From NCBI GenBank assembly GCA_023433505.1, contig JAEZCO010000011.1, positions 1 through 22,115 on the forward strand: 22,115 bases of DNA. Direction: 5' to 3'. This stretch comes from Bacillota bacterium (GTDB taxonomy: Bacteria; Bacillota; Clostridia; Acetivibrionales; DTU013). Below, piece after piece: positions 1-6,721 of this stretch. Below the pieces are notes generated by a model. The model saw only the letters and a program-made list of their open reading frames with translations, had not been told where the DNA came from and searched no databases. A program made the position numbers and the translations under genes. Numbering within the stretch: the stretch's first letter is position 1; each line of letters opens with the position of its first letter.

Positions 1-168
1 GTCTTGTTTTGTCAACAGATTTTTTTGGTTTGCAGTAGTCAGCCATAGGCCGATATTGCTTTTAATCTGGGGCTTGCCGGGGCGGTTGATCCATTGCGGA
101 AGAGCGTGCGAAGAAACTAAGAGAATAATGGAAAAGGGGAGTAAAATAACAAATTTCTTCTTATTCAT
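1..168 (-). CDS. N-terminus of a secreted protein, possibly a GH30-type glycoside hydrolase (partial)
   Basis: A 56-codon open frame reads leftward from ATG (166-168) and runs off the window. A GAGG ribosome binding site lies 7 bases upstream of the start, and a good promoter lies upstream of that. The protein begins with a lysine-rich stretch and a hydrophobic core (residues 1-22), which is a classical signal peptide ending near HALPQ. It then reads INRPGKPQIKSNIGLWLTTA. The 'WLTTA..K.LL.KQ' pattern resembles the start of the mature part of GH30 (glucosylceramidase-like) enzymes, but that is recalled similarity over about 20 residues only. A secreted glycosidase divergent from a sugar-import cluster would make metabolic sense. 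The gene is certain enough from signals and frame; the family is tentative. Confidence 0.6.
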   Translation of the reverse strand, partial: MNKKKFVILLPFSIILLVSSHALPQWINRPGKPQIKSNIGLWLTTANQKNLLTKQD

Positions 169-204
169 AGGGGTACCTCATCAGCATATATAGAATTTAC
201 ACCC

Positions 205-233
205 ATTATACAAAAGCAACTTCTCCCTGTAAA
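205..233 (-). promoter_or_regulatory. Sigma-A-type promoter for the leftward secreted-protein gene
   Basis: On the minus strand a -35 TTTACA (228-233) and a perfect -10 TATAAT (205-210) are separated by exactly 17 bases. Transcription would start near 198 and give a leader of about 30 bases before the ATG at 168. This is the best promoter in the divergent region. Confidence 0.65.
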
Positions 234-242
234 TGGAATCGT

Positions 243-302
243 AAAATATGGTACCAAATCGAAAATAACGCAACCCTAAAAAAAATAGTGATATTATATA
301 AT
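243..302 (+). promoter_or_regulatory. Putative activator-dependent promoter region of the sugar-import cluster
   Basis: The region upstream of SBP1 has a consensus -10 TATAAT (297-302; alternative TATTAT at 292-297) but no recognisable -35 at 16-18 bases. That is typical of promoters needing an activator. Three direct copies of AAAATA followed by two variable bases and G start at 243, 262 and 282, so they sit 19-20 bp apart, about two helical turns, on one DNA face. AraC-type regulators often bind repeats so spaced, and one is encoded at 16491. The region is A-rich, so chance repeats are possible. Confidence 0.35.
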
Positions 303-360
303 AATTTTATAGTTTTATTTTAAAAAATTGTAACAAATAAACAAAGAGGAGGACCATGGA

Positions 361-1821
361 ATGGAAATGAGAAATATCCCTAAAATCGCAGTGGCTTTGA
401 CGCTGGCAGTTAGTATTTTAATGGTTGCAGGCTGTTCAAAAACCGGTTCGCCAAATGCGTCGACAAGCTCATCAGCAGCGTCAACGACTGCAGGATCAAC
501 AGCGGCGGAGCCGACGGCAATAGACCCGGCCTCGATCACAGGTACGGTAAACTATGCGTGTTACGACTGGGATGTAAATAACGACAAGCCTCTGATTCAG
601 GAATTCAATAAGATTTACCCGAATATTACGGTAAACCCGGTTTCATTCCCCAATGGCAATTTAACTACATTCCTGACTACGCAGGCAGCATCGGGTACAC
701 TGCCGGATATGGCCTATGGCTGGGAAAACATTAACTTCCCCATTTCACAGGGGTGGGTATTGCCCATTGACGAATATTTGGCAAAGGACCCCGAATACAA
801 GTATTTAGATGCCAATTTCATGGAAGCTTACAAATTCAATGGAAAAACGTATGCTGTTCCCGTGGCTTTACAGTTCAGCGCAATCCTGGTTAACCTTGAC
901 CTGATCGACCAGTTGAACCTCGACAAGCCGTCCTATGAATGGACCATCGACCAGTTTAAGGACCTCGGTACGAAAGCAACTACAGACAAAACCTCCGCCA
1001 TTAACCATTTATGGGACTTCGATGATGTTATGAACGGGATGTACAGCAAGGACCTGGTGCAGAGAGGGTACAGTACAAAAGAAAACAAATTTAACTTTAC
1101 CGAAGGCGGATTTGTAAAAGCCGTGAATCTGACGAAAGAGCTTAAAGCGGTTCCCGGTTTTGTATCCGACGATTTAAAGAACCAGGCCCTCAGGGATGAA
1201 GGAAAAGAAGATGATTACCAGAAAAAATTCGGCAAAGACGCAGATGCATTAAGAGAAAGCAAGGTCATTTTCGGTTTCCATGGCACCTGGGATTGGAGCT
1301 GGATCAGCACGATGAATTATAAGTTCGACTTCTATCCATTGCCTCAGGATCCTGCCGTCGGTTACCGCGAAGGTGTTCATGCCGACCATGCGTTCTTGCT
1401 TGCAGGCGCGAAGGATCCCCAGGCAGCTTACGAATTCATGAAGTTTAAGACATTTGGCAAAGACGGCTGTCTCGTCAGGCTTGAACAGGGTAAGAATTAC
1501 GTAAATGCGGAAGGAAAACCGGCGCCGTCCTTCTTTATACCGGCAACAAGCCAGCCGGAGGTTATCGCTGCGTTCAAAGCGCTTGAATTTGTACCCGAAG
1601 GTATTAAGTATATGTATGATAACAAAGACAAGGGCTTCCGAGCTGACGTGTATAAATTTGTTCCAGACTACAGCAAGGTAATCGATGAAGTCGTCCGCCC
1701 GCAAATCGACGAAGTAAAAGCCGGAAAAGCGGATGCCTCCGCCATCGCCGCAGAATTGGAAAAGAAAGCTAACGATGCGCTTGCCGAAGCAAGGACGAAG
1801 TTTGAAAGCACACTGAAATAA
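361..1821 (+). CDS. SBP1: ABC-transporter sugar-binding lipoprotein (family 1 solute-binding protein)
   Basis: A 486-residue extracellular solute-binding protein that captures a sugar or oligosaccharide for an ABC importer. Residues 8-25 are a lipoprotein signal with lipobox VAGC, so Cys25 should carry the lipid anchor. A Ser/Thr/Ala-rich linker (26-58) follows, then the bilobal SBP_bac_1 fold. It has the usual landmarks: 'EFNKIYPNITV' near the first lobe, 'GTLPDMAYG', 'FNGKTYAVPVAL', and a C-terminal coiled tail rich in Ala/Glu/Lys. The AGAGGAGG ribosome binding site (345-352) is 8 bases from ATG 361. An ATG at 356 is better ignored because it opens a four-codon frame only. Aromatic residues (GTWDWSW near 310) suggest a carbohydrate ligand, but which sugar cannot be told. 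It is the first gene of the rightward cluster and no permease follows directly, so it could serve either permease pair. Confidence 0.9.
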   Translation: MEMRNIPKIAVALTLAVSILMVAGCSKTGSPNASTSSSAASTTAGSTAAEPTAIDPASITGTVNYACYDWDVNNDKPLIQEFNKIYPNITVNPVSFPNGNLTTFLTTQAASGTLPDMAYGWENINFPISQGWVLPIDEYLAKDPEYKYLDANFMEAYKFNGKTYAVPVALQFSAILVNLDLIDQLNLDKPSYEWTIDQFKDLGTKATTDKTSAINHLWDFDDVMNGMYSKDLVQRGYSTKENKFNFTEGGFVKAVNLTKELKAVPGFVSDDLKNQALRDEGKEDDYQKKFGKDADALRESKVIFGFHGTWDWSWISTMNYKFDFYPLPQDPAVGYREGVHADHAFLLAGAKDPQAAYEFMKFKTFGKDGCLVRLEQGKNYVNAEGKPAPSFFIPATSQPEVIAAFKALEFVPEGIKYMYDNKDKGFRADVYKFVPDYSKVIDEVVRPQIDEVKAGKADASAIAAELEKKANDALAEARTKFESTLK

Positions 1822-1869
1822 TCGATTTAATTGATGAATTTAGGAGTACTGCAAACATAACATCCCGTT

Positions 1870-1910
1870 TTTCGGAAAATGCCGGCGCTCCAAGACTGTA
1901 TTTTCCGAAA
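1870..1910. other. Long-looped inverted repeat between SBP1 and SBP2
   Basis: TTTCGGAAAAT (1870-1880) and its perfect complement ATTTTCCGAAA (1900-1910) form an 11-bp stem around a 19-base GC-rich loop. No T-run follows, so it is not a standard terminator. It could stabilise the 3' end of the SBP1 mRNA or be a protein site. Confidence 0.5.
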
Positions 1911-1954
1911 TCCATACGTGAAGTTATATTTCACCGGTACTGAACAATTGCAGG

Positions 1955-1980
1955 TAAGGAATGCTCAACGGCATTCCTTA
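1955..1980. other. Compact hairpin upstream of SBP2
   Basis: A perfect 10-bp stem TAAGGAATGC / GCATTCCTTA with a 6-base loop lies 36 bases before the SBP2 start. There is no following U-tract, which argues against a classical rho-independent terminator. An RNA-processing or partial-attenuation role that lets SBP1 be made in excess over the downstream genes is plausible. Confidence 0.5.
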
Positions 1981-2016
1981 TCTACGTGGTATCAGGCAGT
2001 AATGTAGGAAGGATTC

Positions 2017-4920
2017 GTGCGAATGAGTAAGAAGGGATTTCTATTAAAGCTGGTGTTATCGATTTTAGCCGGAGTTCTATTCATTTTTAGCATATCTTAT
2101 GTTATGCCTGGCTTCGAGAATAAAGCAGATGCGTCTGAAGCGGAGGGTATAGACATCCTTCGGAGCTGGACAGCGTTTGAACCGTCGAAAATTATTGAAA
2201 AGGTCGGCGCCGCAGAGATGAAAGCGGGGGAGGAAGAAACCGCCGGACATTCTGATAAAGGGGTATATCTGGCTGTTGGCGGTTCTGTTGAATTCACATT
2301 TAACGTGCCGGATACCGGTAAATACAACCTTTTACTAGAATACGGAATGGATTCCAAAAGGGTCCTTAAAAGCAGTATTACACTGAGCTATGGAGAGAAT
2401 GAGTCCATCGTTTCCGTACCTTCGCTCTGGCACGACGGTAACAAGGAGTATTTAAAGGACCGGTACGGAAATGATATAATTCCTGAGCAAAAGATGCTCG
2501 AAGGGATGCATTTCGAATACGCCAAGAAGTTCGCCGGCCAGGACAAAAGCCCGATAGTTTTTGACCTTGCGCAGGGGAAGCAAAAATTTACTTTGGTGAA
2601 TAATACGCAGCCGATAACAATCAGCGCTGTCTATCTGGCAAAGGAGAAGCAAATACCCGGCTATGAAGAATATTTGAAAGGAATTCCCGATCAAACAACG
2701 GGCCGGGGGTTAATTACCATTGAAGCAGAACAATACCTGGCGAAATCCGATTCTTTCATACGCGCCGGAAATGATCAGAATATAGCTTTGCACCCCTATA
2801 ATACCTACGAGAAACGTCTGAATATTCTCGAAGGAGGCTCATGGGGAGAAGCGGGGCAAAAGATTTTATGGGGCTTTGAGGTTCCGGTTTCGGGAATGTA
2901 TTCCATAAGCTTTGCTTACTCGCAAAATGAAATACAGGGCATGGCCGTTTACAGGAATATTGAGATTGATGGGAAAATACCGGTAAAGGAGTTGAAAGAC
3001 TATGCTTTCAAAAATACCGGATTAACCTATAAAAATGTAATTGCGGCGGATAAGGATAACCGGGAGCTTAAAATCCGGCTTGAAAAAGGGAAGCATACCA
3101 TTGCGATGGAAGTGGATGCACAGCCCATTCAGCCGGAAATAGATATATTGGAAGAGATCATGCTTCAGATAAACTCTGCCGGAATTGACATTAAAAAGCT
3201 TACGGGCGGAAAACAGGACAGAAATAGAAAATGGGATATCAACGAATACATGCCGGATATCGTGCAAAAAATGGAGGCATGGGCCCAAAAGCTGGAGGAG
3301 GTTTATCGCCGGCTTGAACAAATCTATGGCGAAAAACCAAGCTTTGCAATCAACCTGAAGGTTGCGGCCGGAAACCTCCGGGATATGGCAAAGAAACCGA
3401 AGGATATCCCAAACAACCTTTCCAGGCTGAGTGAAGGGGCAGGCTCCGCGGCGCAGCTCATCGGCGAGCTGAACCTCATTCTTTCAGCGCAGTATATGAA
3501 TTTGGATAGAATTTATATTGTCGGAAACGGTGAACCTCCGAAAATGAACGGGAATATTCTGATCAACGGCATTGAAGGGGTAAAGAGATTTTACGGCACT
3601 TTCTCAAAAAAAACCAACGATTCCCTGGCAAAAGAGGCGGATGAATTGTCGGTTTGGATTAACCGTCCGATACAATATGTGGATTTGCTGCAGCAACAGG
3701 CGGATTCAAGCTTTACACCCAAATCGGGTATCCGGGTCAAGCTTTCGGTGATGCCTGATGAGCAGAAGCTGATTCTAGCCAACGCATCCGGGAAAAACCC
3801 TGATGTGGCAATGGGAATAAGCAACTATATACCCTACCAGCTGGCAATCCGGGGAGCAGCGGCTGATTTGACACAGTTTAACGATTTCCTCCCTTACATG
3901 AGCCAGAGATATAATTTGGAGACGCTTATACCGTTCATTTCGGACAATAAAATATACGGGGTTACCGAAACCCAGGATTTCTATGTACTGATGTATAGAA
4001 AGGATATACTGGACCGATTGAAGCTGGCTGTACCGGATACCTGGGAGGACGTCAAAAATATGATGCCCGAGCTCCAGCGGCATTCAATGAATTTCTTTGT
4101 ACCTATGGCGGAATGGTCCGGCCTGAAGCCGTTCTATACAACTTCTCCGTTTATCTACCAAAACGGAGGCGCGATTTACAGCCGGGATGGTCTTGCCTCC
4201 GCAATCAATACGGAGGAAACAATCAAGGGCTTTGAACTGATGACAGAGCTTTTTACAATCTACAGTGTTGCCGAAAATGCACCCAGCTTTTATAACAATT
4301 TTCGATATGGCCGGATGCCTGTGGGCGTTTCAAACTTTACCACCTATGTGGCATTAATGAACGCAGCCCCCGAAATAGCAGGCATGTGGGATATCGCGCT
4401 TTCACCGGGTGTCAGGGATAAGGACGGAAATGTTCGGCGCTATCAGGTCGGCAGTGACAGAGCGGATGTAATCTTTGAAAACAGCAGGAAAAAGGACGGC
4501 AGCTGGGAGTTTTTGAAATGGTGGTTATCAAAGGACGCACAAATTAATTTTGCCTATTCCCTCCAGACAAAGTTTGGGCCGGCCTATATGTGGAATACCG
4601 CAAATATGGCAGCCTTTGAAGAATTGCCTTTCCCTGAAAAGGACAAAAAAGTCATCCTGGAGCAATGGAAGTATATAAAGGAGGTCCCGCCTCATCCTGC
4701 GAGCTATATGGCCGAAAGAGAAATCAGCAATGCGTGGACAAATATTGTAATGAACGGAGCAGGGATCAGAACAACCCTGGACAAAGCGGCATTGATAACA
4801 AACAGAGAGATTAAGCTGAAGCTGGAAGAATTCGGATACTTTAAAGACGGTAAATTTATACGGGAATATAAGATTCCTACGGTCAATGACCTAAGAAAGC
4901 AGGTGAAGGGCAGCAAATGA
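2017..4920 (+). CDS. SBP2: membrane-anchored solute-binding protein with N-terminal carbohydrate-binding-like domains
   Basis: A 967-residue protein, about twice the length of a normal solute-binding protein. An uncleaved-looking hydrophobic segment (residues 8-28) without a lipobox probably anchors it on the outer face of the membrane. Two beta-rich modules follow: about 45-215, and about 229-390 opening with 'ITIEAEQY', a typical start of CBM6/35-like sandwiches. A helical, charged region spans about 410-530. From about 542 ('ELSVWINRP') to the C-terminus there is a family 1 solute-binding domain with 'NPDVAMG', 'DNKIYGVTETQD', 'VPDTWEDV' and 'FLKWWLSKDAQ'. The start is GTG 2017 or ATG 2023: AGGAAGG (2006-2012) is 4 bases from the first and 10 from the second, and the ATG gives a cleaner signal segment. 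The stop overlaps the next start (ATGA), coupling it to permease P1. Ligand unknown, but the domains point to a polymeric or long-chain glycan. Confidence 0.85.
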   Translation: MRMSKKGFLLKLVLSILAGVLFIFSISYVMPGFENKADASEAEGIDILRSWTAFEPSKIIEKVGAAEMKAGEEETAGHSDKGVYLAVGGSVEFTFNVPDTGKYNLLLEYGMDSKRVLKSSITLSYGENESIVSVPSLWHDGNKEYLKDRYGNDIIPEQKMLEGMHFEYAKKFAGQDKSPIVFDLAQGKQKFTLVNNTQPITISAVYLAKEKQIPGYEEYLKGIPDQTTGRGLITIEAEQYLAKSDSFIRAGNDQNIALHPYNTYEKRLNILEGGSWGEAGQKILWGFEVPVSGMYSISFAYSQNEIQGMAVYRNIEIDGKIPVKELKDYAFKNTGLTYKNVIAADKDNRELKIRLEKGKHTIAMEVDAQPIQPEIDILEEIMLQINSAGIDIKKLTGGKQDRNRKWDINEYMPDIVQKMEAWAQKLEEVYRRLEQIYGEKPSFAINLKVAAGNLRDMAKKPKDIPNNLSRLSEGAGSAAQLIGELNLILSAQYMNLDRIYIVGNGEPPKMNGNILINGIEGVKRFYGTFSKKTNDSLAKEADELSVWINRPIQYVDLLQQQADSSFTPKSGIRVKLSVMPDEQKLILANASGKNPDVAMGISNYIPYQLAIRGAAADLTQFNDFLPYMSQRYNLETLIPFISDNKIYGVTETQDFYVLMYRKDILDRLKLAVPDTWEDVKNMMPELQRHSMNFFVPMAEWSGLKPFYTTSPFIYQNGGAIYSRDGLASAINTEETIKGFELMTELFTIYSVAENAPSFYNNFRYGRMPVGVSNFTTYVALMNAAPEIAGMWDIALSPGVRDKDGNVRRYQVGSDRADVIFENSRKKDGSWEFLKWWLSKDAQINFAYSLQTKFGPAYMWNTANMAAFEELPFPEKDKKVILEQWKYIKEVPPHPASYMAEREISNAWTNIVMNGAGIRTTLDKAALITNREIKLKLEEFGYFKDGKFIREYKIPTVNDLRKQVKGSK

Positions 4921-5813
4921 GTCGATTAAAAGCATTTTTTGTCAGGTACTCCAACTGGATACTATTGTCGCCCTATTTAATATTATTTGCCGTATTCATT
5001 GTTATACCGGTTATCTGCGCCATTGCACTGTCTTTTACGTATTTTAACACCATACAGTTTCCGTCCTTTATAGGGATGAAAAACTATATAAAGCTGCTTA
5101 CACAGGATTCGGTGTTTATGCAGAAAGTATTGCCGAATACGGTTAAGTATTCATTATTCGTCGGACCCGGAGGATATATTTTATCCTTTATACTTGCATG
5201 GACGCTGGCTCAGCTCACCAAGCTGCCAAGAACAATCCTTGCCATCATTATATATTCTCCCTCAATGACTGCGGGAGTGATCATGGCTACTTTATGGAGC
5301 GTCATTTTCAGCGGCGATCAGCTGGGATACGTTAACAGTATTCTTATTCATGCCGGGATGATAAATGAGCCTGTTCAGTGGCTGCAATCACCGGATTACC
5401 TTATGACGATCATTATCGTTGTGGCATTGTGGAGCAGCATGGGGGTAGGCTTCCTTGCCATGCTGGCCGGGGTGCTTAACGTCAATGAAGAACTGTATGA
5501 AGCTGCTTACATTGACGGTATACGGAATAGATTCCAGGAGATTATTTACGTTACTGTTCCTTCCATGAGGCCGCAGATGCTGTTTGGCGCTGTAATGGCT
5601 ATCGTAGGTACCTTTAGTGCCGGAAGCGTAGGCGTATCCCTTTCCGGTTCAAATCCAACCCCGAACTATGCCGGGCAGGTGATTGTAAACCATATAGAGG
5701 ATTACGGCTTTATCCGGTATGAAATGGGGTACGCTGCGGCTGTGTCAGTCCTATTGCTATTAATCATATGGGGCGCGTCAAAGTTTTCCAACAAACTGTT
5801 CGCAGATGAATGA
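4917..5813 (+). CDS. P1: sugar ABC-transporter permease (MalF/UgpA type)
   Basis: A 298-residue integral membrane protein with about six hydrophobic segments, the first at residues 13-40. It carries the EAA loop that docks onto the ATPase: 'YEAAYIDG' with Glu195-Ala-Ala, then Gly201 and a conserved Pro ('VTVPSM'). This is the signature of binding-protein-dependent transport permeases (BPD_transp_1). It overlaps the SBP2 stop by 4 bases (ATGA) and the next permease follows at once. It should therefore form a P1/P2 heterodimer fed by SBP2, with the sugar crossing the cytoplasmic membrane on ATP hydrolysis. No ATPase gene is present in the window. Confidence 0.92.
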   Translation: MSRLKAFFVRYSNWILLSPYLILFAVFIVIPVICAIALSFTYFNTIQFPSFIGMKNYIKLLTQDSVFMQKVLPNTVKYSLFVGPGGYILSFILAWTLAQLTKLPRTILAIIIYSPSMTAGVIMATLWSVIFSGDQLGYVNSILIHAGMINEPVQWLQSPDYLMTIIIVVALWSSMGVGFLAMLAGVLNVNEELYEAAYIDGIRNRFQEIIYVTVPSMRPQMLFGAVMAIVGTFSAGSVGVSLSGSNPTPNYAGQVIVNHIEDYGFIRYEMGYAAAVSVLLLLIIWGASKFSNKLFADE

Positions 5814-5824
5814 GGAGGGATGAA

Positions 5825-6694
5825 ATGGCTGGTTTAAAAGGAACAGGAATAAACCCTAAGAAATTTCATAGCAGCCAGATCAAGTTCTATATAGCACTGG
5901 CGCCCATTATTGTGTTTATGGTATTGCCGATGCTTTATATCTTTTTTACGGCATTTAAGCCCATGGATGAGCTTTTTATTTATCCACCGAGGTTCACTAC
6001 GGCCCGTCCGACCCTGGAAAACTTTACTATCCTGTTTCATGTAGCCGGAGATGTACTTGTTTCACGGTATCTCTTTAACAGTATACTTTCAACTATCCTG
6101 GTTGTTTTTGCAACCATTTTGATTTCCGCGTCAGCAGGGTATATCTTATCCAAGAAACGGTTTAAAGGAAAAAAATTTATTTTTCAGGTGAATACCCTTG
6201 CTTTGATGTTTGTCCCTGTTGCGGTAACGATACCGAGATACCTTATCATTGTCCAAATCGGGCTCATCGATAGTTTTTTGGCACATATCCTTCCACTGCT
6301 TGCCATGCCTGTAGGATTGTTTCTTGTAAAGCAGTTTATCGACCAGATTCCGGATTCCTTAGTGGAGGCGGCACAGATTGACGGTGCTACGGATTATTTT
6401 ATCCTTTTTAAAATCATCATTCCTTTGATCATTCCGGCTTTATCCACGGTTGCCATATTGGCTTTCCAGCTTTCATGGAACGCCACAGAGGCCTCAAAGC
6501 TGTTTATAAATGACGAAGCATTAAAGACCTTTGCATTTTTCATGAATGCGTTAATCTCAACAACGGGAAATACGGTAGCAGGTAAAGGGATATCAGCGGC
6601 GGCATCACTGCTTATGCTTCTGCCCAACCTGGTGTTGTTTATAATTCTTCAGTCAAGAGTTATGAATACCATGGTCCATTCGGGCATTAAGTAA
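5825..6694 (+). CDS. P2: carbohydrate ABC-transporter permease (MalG/UgpE type)
   Basis: A 289-residue membrane protein with six likely transmembrane segments and the EAA loop 'VEAAQIDGA' (Glu181), ending in the 'IIIPLIIPAL' motif. It is the usual partner of a MalF-type subunit. An upstream in-frame ATG at 5810 overlaps the P1 stop by 4 bases. However, the strong GAGGAGGG ribosome binding site (5812-5819) lies inside that extension and is ideally placed, 5 bases before ATG 5825, so 5825 is preferred. It is tightly packed behind P1 and is inferred to be co-translated. Substrate specificity cannot be read from the sequence. Confidence 0.9.
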   Translation: MAGLKGTGINPKKFHSSQIKFYIALAPIIVFMVLPMLYIFFTAFKPMDELFIYPPRFTTARPTLENFTILFHVAGDVLVSRYLFNSILSTILVVFATILISASAGYILSKKRFKGKKFIFQVNTLALMFVPVAVTIPRYLIIVQIGLIDSFLAHILPLLAMPVGLFLVKQFIDQIPDSLVEAAQIDGATDYFILFKIIIPLIIPALSTVAILAFQLSWNATEASKLFINDEALKTFAFFMNALISTTGNTVAGKGISAAASLLMLLPNLVLFIILQSRVMNTMVHSGIK

Positions 6695-6721
6695 AGGCAG
6701 ATCGGTAAAGGGGTTTGGAAG

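Noticed and set aside
172..255. Two GGTACC sites in the divergent intergenic region as an operator pair
   Set aside because: Six-base palindromes occur by chance, and the flanks of the two copies differ.
1249..1704. Antisense open frame of 151 codons within SBP1
   Set aside because: Composition is unlike a real protein, and it is fully covered by a well-supported lipoprotein gene on the other strand.
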